DNA from: a virus
IMG/VR virus record: IMGVR_UViG_3300027759_006101
Coordinates: 186,001-250,000 of that record
Reading direction: 5' to 3' (one strand)
DNA: 64,000 nucleotides
A program made the position numbers and the translations under genes. The notes beneath the pieces are model-generated. The model was not told the DNA's origin. It was given only the letters and a program-made list of their open reading frames with translations, and ran no database searches. This document shows positions 23,949 through 32,707 of the stretch, one piece after another. Position 1 is the stretch's first letter. The number at the start of each line of letters is the position of its first letter.

Positions 23949-24481
23949 TGGTCAAAGAAAATTGGTATGCTGTTCACGTTCTTTCTCAATATGAAAATAA
24001 AGTAAAGAGCTATATTGAAAAAGTCAAGAAAGAACGTGGATTTGAAGATAAAGTTACAGAAATTATAGTTCCTGTTGACACAGAAGTTAAGAGAGTTCAA
24101 GGAAAAAAAATTGAAAAACAAAATAAAGTTTTTCCTGGATACGTTCTTGTCAAAATGAAATTAGATGATGAAACTTTTAACTTTATAAGAAGAGTTCCGG
24201 GAGTTACAAATTTTGTTTCATCTAGTGCAAAAAAACCAGTAGCACTTAAGGACTCTGAAATTAAAGCTATCTTAGATTCCCTTGACCCAAACAAAGGATT
24301 CACTCCTAAAAAGAAGTTTTCAAAAGATATGCTTGTAAGAATTATTGAAGGCCCGTTTTCAGAGTTTACTGGTAAAATTGAAACTGTTTACGAAGATAAA
24401 GAAATACTCAAGGTAATGATTTCCTTATTTGGCCGAGATACACCAATCGAAATTGAATACGCTCAAGTTGAAAGGATATAA
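23948..24481 (+). CDS. nusG: Transcription elongation factor NusG
   Basis: A 177-residue full-length NusG. The NGN domain (about 1-110) has WYAVHVLSQYENKVKSYIEK, FPGYVLVKMKLDDETFNFIR and VPGVTNFV. The KOW domain (about 125-177) has VRIIEGPFSEFTGKIETVYE and ends IEIEYAQVERI. Host NusG binds the RNA polymerase clamp, promotes processivity and couples to Rho or ribosome. A phage copy could redirect elongation or antitermination on phage operons. All expected segments are present, with no frame damage. An intrinsic terminator follows immediately. Confidence 0.92.
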   Translation: MVKENWYAVHVLSQYENKVKSYIEKVKKERGFEDKVTEIIVPVDTEVKRVQGKKIEKQNKVFPGYVLVKMKLDDETFNFIRRVPGVTNFVSSSAKKPVALKDSEIKAILDSLDPNKGFTPKKKFSKDMLVRIIEGPFSEFTGKIETVYEDKEILKVMISLFGRDTPIEIEYAQVERI

Positions 24482-24509
24482 AAAAAGCTCCCTTTTGGGA
24501 GCTTTTTTT
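24481..24509. terminator. Bidirectional intrinsic terminator
   Basis: AAAAAAGCTCCC (24481-24492) pairs with GGGAGCTTTTTT (24497-24508) between convergent genes. Confidence 0.92.
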
Positions 24510-24511
24510 AT

Positions 24512-25534
24512 TTAGTATGTTTCGTAAGTTTCTGATACTGGAAGTATTTTATTGAATGTTACTAATCCATCAGCTGCTACAGCTGAAAGATTGAATCTTA
24601 CCCAATATCTTTCAGGATTAGGCGGAAGAACAACAATTGGATATCCACCAGCAATTATTCTATTTTGTTGAACTGTTAATGGATCGTTAGGAAGTAAAGT
24701 GTTAGCGGAAAAATCAGCTTTTACTGGAACCCATGTTGAACTACCAAGACCAGAGCCTTCTACAATGCCAGAGAATTTCATAGTATCTGAATTACCTGTA
24801 GAAGTATCATCAATTACTGTAAAGGAAGACCAAGCGGTCCCACTCCAAACTTGTCCTAGTAAATTAGCAGGAGCAGTAAGGCCAGTACCAACTTGGAATT
24901 CCCAGTGATCAATTTTCTTTCTTGACCCAATATAGATATAGTCTGTTGTAGCATTAAGGTTAAATTGAGAAGCATTTTCTCCACCATTACCTTTTGCAAT
25001 ACCTGTCACATCGTATATTGTTCCAGCAGTACCGCCAGTTCCAGTTTGTGCTTTTCCAACCAAAACTCTATAATCATCAATACTTTCTATACCTTGAGTA
25101 TCAGATCTAGGATAATCTAAAGGTAACGCTTTCTTACCAATCGCTGATATTCTTAAGGCAATATTGCTTCTAGACTCAGTAAATGTAAAAGCAACATTTA
25201 AGAAAGGTCTATTATATAATTGTTCGTGGTAAATTGCAGGATTAAAACCCCATCTGGCAATGAAAGATTCTGCAGCGGTAGCATTTACATCTGTGCCATC
25301 TCTGTAAATTAAATGAGCTTTACCATCTGTAGTACTATTTCTGTAATGAGCTCCCGTATTTAAAATACTAAATGCAGATACTGTAAATGCTGTGCCTGAT
25401 ACATTTGTAATTCTTAATTCATCTATTGTTGATTGGGGATACCAAGGTATAGTTGCATATACAGATGTGCCTGAAACTGTAAATCCAACTGATGACTTTA
25501 ATATTTGATTATATAAACCATTGACGACACTCAT
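24512..25534 (-). CDS. Probable tail/virion beta-structured protein
   Basis: A 340-residue protein rich in Thr, Ser, Gly and Val with no helices of note (FTVSGTSVYATIPWYPQSTI; GTGLTAPANLLGQVWSGTAW). Composition and beta-sandwich-like periodicity match phage tail accessory and receptor-binding proteins, and resemble the tail genes at 54592-61544 in style. No enzymatic motif is seen. It is a single gene on the minus strand, separate from the other tail genes. Confidence 0.6.
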   Translation of the reverse strand: MSVVNGLYNQILKSSVGFTVSGTSVYATIPWYPQSTIDELRITNVSGTAFTVSAFSILNTGAHYRNSTTDGKAHLIYRDGTDVNATAAESFIARWGFNPAIYHEQLYNRPFLNVAFTFTESRSNIALRISAIGKKALPLDYPRSDTQGIESIDDYRVLVGKAQTGTGGTAGTIYDVTGIAKGNGGENASQFNLNATTDYIYIGSRKKIDHWEFQVGTGLTAPANLLGQVWSGTAWSSFTVIDDTSTGNSDTMKFSGIVEGSGLGSSTWVPVKADFSANTLLPNDPLTVQQNRIIAGGYPIVVLPPNPERYWVRFNLSAVAADGLVTFNKILPVSETYETY

Positions 25535-25642
25535 AAATGATGCTCCGTTTTAGCAGACTTCTTATTGATTATTTTTCTTGCGAGAGCTTTTTATTTCCTT
25601 TTATCCATTGACTTTCAGCAATGGTTTCTGTAAAATAAGATT

Positions 25643-25692
25643 GTTCAAGAGTATCGTCTATGTAAAAAGGGAAAGGCGCTCTGCTCTTGAAC
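25643..25692 (+). promoter_or_regulatory. Long stem-loop before thyX
   Basis: GTTCAAGAG (25643-25651) and CTCTTGAAC (25684-25692) form a perfect 9-bp stem around 32 nt. It ends directly before AAAGG and the start at 25706, so folding could control access to the ribosome-binding site. Confidence 0.5.
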
Positions 25693-25705
25693 AAAGGTAT
25701 AAATT

Positions 25706-27088
25706 ATGAAAATACAATACGTTTCAATATGCCCAACTGAATCTGCTAAACAAAATGATTGCTATGCATTAACTCCCGAATTACTTGCAGCCACAGGAGC
25801 TCGTTATTCTAGGAATAATGAAGGGCTTGATGCTATTGTATCAAAGATTGATTTCTCAAATACAGACAAATCAGTTGATGGTATTTTCAAGATGGTAGAT
25901 TACGGACACGCTTCTATTGCGGATATGGCTCCAGTCGCCTTATTTATTGATGATATCTCTTTGTTTGCAGCATATTTTCTTTGGACATTAGCTCCTACTG
26001 CTGGTGGACAAGAATGTTCAACAAGATACATTAAGTTAGATGCTAATAGTGTAGTTGATGATGACACTTTAGGCATTCCTGAACATTTAAAATTAGATTA
26101 TTGGAAATATGTTGAAAAATCATTTCAATCTTATGAATTAGCACTTGAATATTGGACTGATCTAGGCAATTTACATCCAGAATTAACCAAAATATCATCT
26201 CTTTTGCTCAATTCGTCATCTGATAAAGATAAGAAACAAGTATCCAGAATGATGCGTAATTTTGCATTTGACAGAGCTAGAGTTTATCTTCCTGTTTCTG
26301 CAATGACTGGCGTGATGATGATTCAATCTGCTCGTGCTTGGGCAAATATGTCAGCACATCTACAGTCTCATTCTTTACGTGAATTGAACCTTATTGGTAA
26401 AGAAATTGAAGAAAAACTAAAGATTGGTGCATCACGACTTGTAAAACATTGTCGTCCAACACAAGCAATAAAAGATTTTTATTCTTTTGAAAATAACTTT
26501 GAGAAAAAGTATTGCAAAATGAAGAATAAGTTCTTGCCTTCTTCAAATCAATGTGATACTTCACTGAAAGTACATACAAATAAAAAACTTGACATTGAAG
26601 CTTTATCTTTCAGAACTAATAGATATTCTCCATTTGGTCATACAATATCTCAAATTCCAGTAACATTTAGCTGGGAAGGTATTACATTTGGAGAAATAAG
26701 AGACCTAAATCGTCATAGAACTGGCTCTAAGTATTGTTCTCTAGTTCCAATAGGCTTTTATGGTGCAACAGATCAGATTCCAAACGAACAGTCTGCAGTT
26801 TCCGAAAAAATAAATCTGTTGCATAGTAATTTCAGCCAATCATCTGAAGCTGCAAGAAAACTTATGAACTCAATTCCAGAATATATTTATTTTACTTCTT
26901 TAGGTCATAAATATTTCTTTGAGCATACAACTACTGCAAATAATTTTATTTACGAAATGGAATTAAGGACTGGAGTTGGTTCTCATTATAAATATGCAGA
27001 ACATTGCCATAAAGCTTTAGAACTCTGGTATCAAAAATATCCTCAAACAAATGGGTTAATATTTGAAGGCAGCGCAGAACCAGAATAG
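25706..27088 (+). CDS. thyX: Large two-part ThyX-like flavin-dependent thymidylate synthase
   Basis: A 460-residue protein, about twice the size of typical ThyX. The first half has YGHASIAD (66-73) and TAGGQECSTRY (98-108). The second has an R-H-R motif near residue 335 (LNRHRTGSKYCSL) and a later EHTTTANNFIYEMELRTG and AEHCHKALELW. ThyX uses FAD and methylene-tetrahydrofolate to make dTMP. The canonical R-H-R-x7-S motif is split and altered between the halves, as in duplicated forms where each half contributes. AAAGG lies before the start. It supports phage DNA synthesis. Confidence 0.8.
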   Translation: MKIQYVSICPTESAKQNDCYALTPELLAATGARYSRNNEGLDAIVSKIDFSNTDKSVDGIFKMVDYGHASIADMAPVALFIDDISLFAAYFLWTLAPTAGGQECSTRYIKLDANSVVDDDTLGIPEHLKLDYWKYVEKSFQSYELALEYWTDLGNLHPELTKISSLLLNSSSDKDKKQVSRMMRNFAFDRARVYLPVSAMTGVMMIQSARAWANMSAHLQSHSLRELNLIGKEIEEKLKIGASRLVKHCRPTQAIKDFYSFENNFEKKYCKMKNKFLPSSNQCDTSLKVHTNKKLDIEALSFRTNRYSPFGHTISQIPVTFSWEGITFGEIRDLNRHRTGSKYCSLVPIGFYGATDQIPNEQSAVSEKINLLHSNFSQSSEAARKLMNSIPEYIYFTSLGHKYFFEHTTTANNFIYEMELRTGVGSHYKYAEHCHKALELWYQKYPQTNGLIFEGSAEPE

Positions 27089-27808
27089 TTAGATTCTGTA
27101 GTAAAGCTCAAAACCTTCTATGGATTTTATTTGCATAGAGTAATTAGAAACAGTAGTAGGTAAATCAAATAACATAATGCAGTCATCGTGTTCTTTGATT
27201 CTATTGTAATAAAAATTGATTTTTGTCAAATAATTATTTTTATTATGTTCAATTATTATATTTTGCAACTCAAATGGCATAAACTCACAACTAGCATCCA
27301 TAATTAGATTTTTTTCAGGTAAAAGTTCTTTCATTGCTATTTTGAAATCTCCATATGAAATTAGCTCACCATTCATAGCTTGCGAAATGATGTCTGAATA
27401 ATTAGTTATGGATTGTTTTATGTCCAAAGGTTCTAGAACACTATTGAACACAAAATCTGCTCGTGAAATTGAAAATAAATAATCTTTATTTGTATGTTCT
27501 CCATTCAATAAAGAATGAAAACATTGCTGTAAATCATTTAAGCTTAAAACATTATTTGATAAATATACAGCAATGTTTTCATAATTAGGTAAAGAGTAAC
27601 ACAGAATTAATCTTTTCAGTAAATTTGTGTCATCATCATAACTTTTTATTTCCAAAAAAGAATCAGTATCAATTGTAAATCTTGAGGTTTTGGAAGCTTC
27701 AAAACCTACCAGAATAAAATATCTGTGGTAGTTAATTTGACTGGTCTGATAAGCTACTTTTTCAAGCTCTTCCTGCGATTTTATTAAGAAACACACTAGA
27801 TTGTTCAC
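27089..27808 (-). CDS. Hypothetical protein
   Basis: A 239-residue acidic protein (LVCFLIKSQEELEKVAYQTS near the start; LSLNDLQQCFHSLLNGEHTN in the middle). No domain is recognised. It is a single minus-strand gene whose stop abuts the thyX stop and which is divergent from ruvB. Possible promoter elements lie in the 82-bp gap. Confidence 0.6.
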   Translation of the reverse strand: MNNLVCFLIKSQEELEKVAYQTSQINYHRYFILVGFEASKTSRFTIDTDSFLEIKSYDDDTNLLKRLILCYSLPNYENIAVYLSNNVLSLNDLQQCFHSLLNGEHTNKDYLFSISRADFVFNSVLEPLDIKQSITNYSDIISQAMNGELISYGDFKIAMKELLPEKNLIMDASCEFMPFELQNIIIEHNKNNYLTKINFYYNRIKEHDDCIMLFDLPTTVSNYSMQIKSIEGFELYYRI

Positions 27809-27850
27809 GACTGTTTTATACAGGCTGAAGTTTGCAATTTGGTCAGCTTA

Positions 27851-27859
27851 TGATATTAT
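27851..27859 (+). promoter_or_regulatory. Candidate extended -10 for ruvB-groEL
   Basis: TGATATTAT (TGn plus TATTAT) lies 31 nt before the ruvB start, and AAGG lies between them. Confidence 0.45.
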
Positions 27860-27890
27860 CGTTATATCGAATCCGAAGGTTTATTACTAA

Positions 27891-28973
27891 ATGACTACAC
27901 AAGTGAATAATATGGACACTGACTTTAGGCCAAAAACATTTGATCAAGTTATTGGTCAAGAAGAAATTAAAGAGAATCTTAGACTTAAAATTACTGCTTT
28001 CAAGAAGACACAAAAAAGCGTTGTTCATATGCTTTTCCTTGGATTTTCTGGTGCGGGAAAGACAACTCTTGCAAATGTAGTGGCAAATGAAATGGGTGTT
28101 ACTTTTCATCAAGTTATGGCTACCAGAATTAAAAACTGGAATGATTTTTACGCAATTCTTCGCAACGTAGAAGAAAACGATGTCCTGTTTATTGATGAAA
28201 TTCACGCATTGTCTAGTGATGTGCAAGAAAATCTTTACGGTGTAATGGAAGATTTTAAATGTACTATCGAAGACAAGAATCTCCAGCGCCAAAGAATTAT
28301 CAATCTACCAAAGTTCACTCTTATTGGTGCAACTACGCACACTGGCGACTTAAAGACCGCCTTGCTGTCACGTTTTCAATATAAAGGACAGCTTGTTCCT
28401 TACACTGTTGACGAGCTTACAAATATGGCAATAACTGCTGGAGAAAGAGTTTACAATCTTGACATTCCTGAAGATATTGCTCGTAGAATCGCCCAGCTTT
28501 CACGTAAAACTGCCAGAATCTGCTACACTCTTCTTCGCCACTTTGTAGATATCGCTGAGGCATCTACTCCTGGTAGAGTTACTAGAGATATGCTTACCAA
28601 AACATTATTGTATAAAATGCTTAGACTGCACCAAATAGACCCTATTGTAGGTCTTGACTATGCAAGCCGAAATTACATTACAAAAATGTTACGTGAGAGT
28701 CGGCCTTTAGGTAGTCGCTCCATCGCAAATATGTGTCAGGAACAAGAAAGTACCGTCATATCAATGATTGAACCATTTCTTCTTTCTGATATAACTCTTG
28801 AATACATAAACCCATCAAATGGACAAACTGTTGTTATAATTTCACCATTTGTTCGTATAACAAGTAAGGGGAGAATTGCGTTGGAAGCTGCTTACAAATA
28901 CATTAAGCTCTGCCAGTCTCTTCAGAAGCAAGGTTGGTTTAATAATGAAGCCTTGAGTGTCAAACCGGAGTAA
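27891..28973 (+). CDS. ruvB: RuvB Holliday junction branch-migration ATPase
   Basis: A 360-residue AAA+ protein. RPKTFDQVIGQ opens the domain; Walker A is GFSGAGKTTL (51-60), Walker B is LFIDEIHAL (99-107), and GATTH is the sensor region. The C-terminal winged-helix part has GRVTRDMLTK, PLGSRSIANMCQEQESTVIS and EPFLL, as in bacterial RuvB. RuvB hexamers drive branch migration with RuvA and, with RuvC, resolve junctions. Neither RuvA nor RuvC is in the window, so host partners or distant genes may serve. GroEL follows after 2 nt. Confidence 0.9.
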   Translation: MTTQVNNMDTDFRPKTFDQVIGQEEIKENLRLKITAFKKTQKSVVHMLFLGFSGAGKTTLANVVANEMGVTFHQVMATRIKNWNDFYAILRNVEENDVLFIDEIHALSSDVQENLYGVMEDFKCTIEDKNLQRQRIINLPKFTLIGATTHTGDLKTALLSRFQYKGQLVPYTVDELTNMAITAGERVYNLDIPEDIARRIAQLSRKTARICYTLLRHFVDIAEASTPGRVTRDMLTKTLLYKMLRLHQIDPIVGLDYASRNYITKMLRESRPLGSRSIANMCQEQESTVISMIEPFLLSDITLEYINPSNGQTVVIISPFVRITSKGRIALEAAYKYIKLCQSLQKQGWFNNEALSVKPE

Positions 28974-28975
28974 AT

Positions 28976-30589
28976 ATGCCAGCAAAACAATTATCTTTCA
29001 ATGATGATGCACGACAAGCTATGGGTCGTGGAGTTGATATCGTAAGTAACGCAGTAAAAACCACATTAGGCCCTAAAGGTCGCAATGTAGTCATCCAATC
29101 ACCTTCAGGGCCAATTGTTACTAAAGATGGCGTAACAGTAGCTAAACACGTAGAACTTGAAGACCCTTATGAAGATTTGGGTGCACAATTATGTAAGCAA
29201 GTTTCCAGCAAGACTAATGATGTAGCTGGTGACGGAACTACTACCGCTACGGTTCTTGCGCAAGCTTTAGTTAATGGTGGCCTTAAATATATTTCTTCTG
29301 GTGGCAATCCAATCAGCGTTAAGGTTGGTATGGAATATGCTGCAAATAAAGCAGTTGAAATTATTGAAAGTCTTGCAAAACCTATCGAAAGCAAAGAACA
29401 AATTACATTTGTTGCAACTATCTCAGGCAATGAAGCTGAAGTTGGACAAATTGTTGCTGATGCTATGGAAGCTGTTGGCAAAGATGGTGTCATTACCATT
29501 GAAGAATCTAGAGGTCGAGAAACATGCTTATCACTTGTTGAAGGTATGAAATTTGACAAGGGTTATGTTTCTGCATTCTTTGTAAATAATGCAGAAAAGA
29601 TGCAGTGTCGTCATTCAGAACCATTTATTCTTCTTTATGATGGCAAAATTTCAGACCCAGCAGAAATTCTACCAATTCTCACTAAGGTAAACGAGCAAAA
29701 GAAACCCATCGTAATCGTTGCTGACAATGTTGACGGTCCAGCTCTTCAAATGCTCGTTATCAATGTCCATAAGGGTGCTATGCCTTGGGTTGCTGTAAAG
29801 ACTCCTGGATTTGCTGGACAAAAGAAAGAATATCTTTATGACATTGCTGCTTTAACTGGCGCCGATGTTATTTCCTCAGAGATGGGAACTACTCTTGAAA
29901 ATTGTACTATTGAAAATTTAGGTAAAGCAAAAAGTGTTATCATCAACAAAGAAACTACTACTATTATTGGTGGAGAAGGTGATGACGTTAAGATTGAAGA
30001 TCGTATTTCTCAATTAAAAGTTACTCTTTCACAAGTAGAGAGTGATTATGAAGCTAGAATGCTCAATGAAAGAATTGCAAAGCTTTCGGGTGGTGTTGCA
30101 ATCATTAAGGTCGGCGCCAGTACTGAAGCAGAATTAGTTGAGAAGAAGTATCGATATGAAGATGCTTTGGCTGCTACTCGTGCTGCTGTTGAAGAAGGTA
30201 TCGTTCCTGGTGGTGGTACAACTCTCTTACGTATTTCTCAACAATTAGAAACTATGAATGTTCTCACTGAAGAAGATGAGAAAGTTGGTTTTGAAATTGT
30301 TAGAAAAGCACTTATGGAACCTATCAGACAAATTGCTTTCAACGCTGGTATTAGTCCTGATGTTGTTGTTGATACAGTGTGTTCAAGAGACAACGGAATT
30401 GGACTTAATGCAAGGTCAGGTAAGTATGTTGATATGATACAAGAAGGCATTATCGATCCTGCTAAAGTCACTCGTTCAGCTGTCCAAAATGCAGTATCAA
30501 TTGCTGTTTTAGTATTGACTACAGAAGCCTTAATTGTAGACAAGCCAGTAACAAATGAAAAGGTCTTAATTCAAGAAGGAAGTTTCTAA
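28976..30589 (+). CDS. groEL: Chaperonin GroEL
   Basis: A 537-residue GroEL. GPKGRNVVIQS, then KDGVTVAKHVELEDPYEDLG and DVAGDGTTTATVLAQAL (ATPase core), the apical region and VEEGIVPGGGTTLLRIS with LNARSGKYVDMI all match the family. The usual Gly-Met repeat tail is absent; the protein ends EGSF. Phage GroELs fold phage proteins, some without a GroES partner. No groES is next to it. It is translationally linked to ruvB, an unusual arrangement. Confidence 0.95.
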   Translation: MPAKQLSFNDDARQAMGRGVDIVSNAVKTTLGPKGRNVVIQSPSGPIVTKDGVTVAKHVELEDPYEDLGAQLCKQVSSKTNDVAGDGTTTATVLAQALVNGGLKYISSGGNPISVKVGMEYAANKAVEIIESLAKPIESKEQITFVATISGNEAEVGQIVADAMEAVGKDGVITIEESRGRETCLSLVEGMKFDKGYVSAFFVNNAEKMQCRHSEPFILLYDGKISDPAEILPILTKVNEQKKPIVIVADNVDGPALQMLVINVHKGAMPWVAVKTPGFAGQKKEYLYDIAALTGADVISSEMGTTLENCTIENLGKAKSVIINKETTTIIGGEGDDVKIEDRISQLKVTLSQVESDYEARMLNERIAKLSGGVAIIKVGASTEAELVEKKYRYEDALAATRAAVEEGIVPGGGTTLLRISQQLETMNVLTEEDEKVGFEIVRKALMEPIRQIAFNAGISPDVVVDTVCSRDNGIGLNARSGKYVDMIQEGIIDPAKVTRSAVQNAVSIAVLVLTTEALIVDKPVTNEKVLIQEGSF

Positions 30590-30629
30590 TTTTTCATAAT
30601 ATATTTCATACACCAGATTATAAATTAAG

Positions 30630-30635
30630 TATAAT
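30630..30635 (+). promoter_or_regulatory. -10 box TATAAT
   Basis: It lies 25 nt before the preferred start at 30661. GGAGGG, a strong ribosome-binding site, lies between box and start. Confidence 0.5.
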
Positions 30636-30660
30636 ATCTATGAGTGTGTGGAGGGTTATT

Positions 30661-30825
30661 ATGGAGATCAGAAATCTTAGAATCAAGCTTTCAAAAGGGC
30701 AATTATTTACAGTCAGCGCAATACTTCTTGTGCTGACTTCTGTTTCATATCAGCTTTATTTATTGCGCAAGCATAATAAAAAAGAGGAGATGGGAGAAGC
30801 ATATTTTGTTTATCCCGAAAACTAA
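30661..30825 (+). CDS. Small single-pass membrane protein
   Basis: A 54-residue protein. The basic N-terminus MEIRNLRIKLSKG is followed by one hydrophobic segment (FTVSAILLVLTSVSYQLYLL), then RKHNKKEE. The start at 30661 is chosen because GGAGGG lies 9 nt upstream, whereas the upstream ATG at 30640 overlaps the promoter region. It is coupled to the nuclease gene (TAAATG). A holin or spanin role is possible but unproven. Confidence 0.55.
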   Translation: MEIRNLRIKLSKGQLFTVSAILLVLTSVSYQLYLLRKHNKKEEMGEAYFVYPEN

Positions 30826-31182
30826 ATGACAGAATTTTTATATCATTACAAAATGACAGTAACCAGAGTTGTTGATGGAGATACAATTTATGGTGATGTT
30901 GATCTTGGTTTCAATTTTGGTGCAAGAAAAATGGAGTTTAGACTTGCTGAAATAAACACACCTGAAATCAGAGGTGAAAATAGAACGGCAGGATTAGCTT
31001 CAAAAGAATATGTTGAGAGTAAAATCTTAAATAAAGAAGTTTGTATCTTGACCAAAAAAGATACTAAAGAAAAGTATGGTAGATATTTAGCTTGGGTATA
31101 TTACAAAGAAGCAGAAAATCTTTGGGTTTGTTTAAATCAAAAATTAGTTGAGTTGAATCTAGCTGTGCCATTTATGGTATAG
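30826..31182 (+). CDS. Staphylococcal nuclease-like (SNase) protein
   Basis: A 118-residue protein of the thermonuclease fold. VTRVVDGDTIYG holds the first catalytic Asp region, FRLAEINTPEIRG the Arg and Thr-Pro-Glu motif, and EKYGRYLAWVY the second Arg. Catalytic elements (D, R, E, R) appear intact. It lacks a signal peptide, so it is probably cytosolic. It could degrade host DNA or process phage DNA. Its stop codon is within the promoter of the next gene. Confidence 0.8.
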   Translation: MTEFLYHYKMTVTRVVDGDTIYGDVDLGFNFGARKMEFRLAEINTPEIRGENRTAGLASKEYVESKILNKEVCILTKKDTKEKYGRYLAWVYYKEAENLWVCLNQKLVELNLAVPFMV

Positions 31183-31183
31183 T
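31175..31183 (+). promoter_or_regulatory. Extended -10 TGGTATAGT, leaderless arrangement
   Basis: It ends 6 nt before the ATG at 31190 and overlaps the stop codon of the nuclease gene. Confidence 0.45.
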
Positions 31184-31189
31184 GTATGT

Positions 31190-32374
31190 ATGGCATTTTA
31201 TAGGCGATTATTTATTGATTTTAATTCATTCTATGCTAGTGTGGAACAGCAAGATAATGAACAGTATCGTGGGAAGCCTGTAATTGTAGTTCCTGTTGTT
31301 TCTGACTATACGTGTGCAATTGCTGCATCATATCAGGCTAAAAGACTTGGGGTAAAGACTGGAACCCGTGTAAAAACGGCGAAGGAAAAAATCCCAGGTC
31401 TTTTTGTTTGTGGGGCTAGACCTCATCGATATGTAGAAGTGCATAATAAAATAGTTGAAATTTTATATCGTCATTTTGAAAAAGTACAAGTTCTAAGTAT
31501 TGATGAAATGGCTTGTGAAATTGATGAGGACGATGAGTTTGAGTGTGAAATGATAGCAGCCTTATTGAAGCTTGATTTGATGGACGAGTTGGGAGAGCAT
31601 ATGACTTGTTCAATAGGTGTTGCTAGAAATGTATTTTTGTCTAAAGTAGCTGCTGATATGGAAAAGCCTAATGGATTCACTGCCCTGGGCCAAAAAGCCC
31701 AGGAGCAGTTGGAGACTTTAGGCTTGACAGATCTTCCAGGAATAGCAGAAAGAATGGAGGCTCGTCTAAATAAATCTAAAATAAAAACTGTTAATGATTT
31801 ATTTAGTATGGAAGAGTTGAAATTGAAAAAAGCTTGGGGGAGTATAATTGGTGCTCGTTGGTATCATATGATTCGTGGGTCTTTGCAATGTGATTACGGT
31901 TTATCTGGAAATGACATACCTAAATCATTTGGGCATACTCACGTTTTACCCCCTAATAAACGAGATGATTCTGGTGCTTACGAAGTTTTTGAGGCATTAC
32001 TCTATAAAGGCTTAGAAAGGCTAAATAAGAACAGAATTGGGGCTAAAAGAATATCTGTTTATTTATCTTGGCGCAATACTGAAACTAAACGAAGAGGTAC
32101 TTATAAAAAAGTAAGTCCTATTGCTATTGCTTCAATGGATTATACTTATTGGTCTGTCATTGCTAATTCTTTATGGAAAAAGATGCCAGAATTAGATTTG
32201 AGAGCGATTCCTTTAATTGTTGGCATTAGATTTACAAGAACAATCAAACAAGAAGATATAAACTTACAGCTATTTGATTTGGATTTTTTTCCAACATTTG
32301 AAGCTAAAGAATTATATGAAGTTCCTGATAGAATTTCTTTTGGGGATCCTGGAAGACTGTTTGATGATGTATAA
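31190..32374 (+). CDS. dinB: Y-family translesion DNA polymerase (DinB/Pol IV-like)
   Basis: A 394-residue protein. DFNSFYASVEQ (D10) and SIDEM (D105, E106) supply the catalytic carboxylates of the palm. GVKTGTRVKTAKEKIPG is the fingers region and CSIGVARNVFLSKVAADMEK the palm/thumb junction. A C-terminal little-finger region follows from about residue 240. Y-family polymerases bypass DNA lesions. No clear sliding-clamp-binding motif is seen at the C-terminus (ends RLFDDV). It fits with uvsE and the glycosylases as a repair set. Confidence 0.85.
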   Translation: MAFYRRLFIDFNSFYASVEQQDNEQYRGKPVIVVPVVSDYTCAIAASYQAKRLGVKTGTRVKTAKEKIPGLFVCGARPHRYVEVHNKIVEILYRHFEKVQVLSIDEMACEIDEDDEFECEMIAALLKLDLMDELGEHMTCSIGVARNVFLSKVAADMEKPNGFTALGQKAQEQLETLGLTDLPGIAERMEARLNKSKIKTVNDLFSMEELKLKKAWGSIIGARWYHMIRGSLQCDYGLSGNDIPKSFGHTHVLPPNKRDDSGAYEVFEALLYKGLERLNKNRIGAKRISVYLSWRNTETKRRGTYKKVSPIAIASMDYTYWSVIANSLWKKMPELDLRAIPLIVGIRFTRTIKQEDINLQLFDLDFFPTFEAKELYEVPDRISFGDPGRLFDDV

Positions 32375-32392
32375 GTTGATTGAGGTAATGTT

Positions 32393-32707
32393 ATGAAAAT
32401 TAATGTTGAATTTGACAATTTGACTGAAGCTCAAGCTGTGGCATTAGAAGAATATTTTGCAGTTTGGATGTTTTTAAAAGAAAAACAAATGAGTATGTGG
32501 ACTGCATTTTTTGCTGATACTGCAATTGACTTCAAGCCTGTTGTTAAAGTAAATGGTGAAGATCCCAAGCGATTTATGAAAGACATTGGACTCAGAGTTG
32601 GCAAAGTAAAGTTTGTAACTGACAGTGGTGATATTCAAGACGATATGTATTTGCTTGATTATGAAAGAGTAGAAAAAGCAATAAATGAAGACAGTACAGA
32701 AGGATAA
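32393..32707 (+). CDS. Hypothetical protein
   Basis: A 104-residue acidic protein, MKINVEFDNLTEAQAVALEE, followed by an aromatic segment and DIGLRVGKVKFVTDSGDIQD. No domain is recognised. It overlaps the next gene by 23 nt. Confidence 0.65.
   Translation: MKINVEFDNLTEAQAVALEEYFAVWMFLKEKQMSMWTAFFADTAIDFKPVVKVNGEDPKRFMKDIGLRVGKVKFVTDSGDIQDDMYLLDYERVEKAINEDSTEG

Noticed and set aside
27843-28292. 149-codon minus-strand frame over ruvB
   Set aside because: Antisense shadow of the AAA+ domain; ruvB is unmistakable on the other strand.
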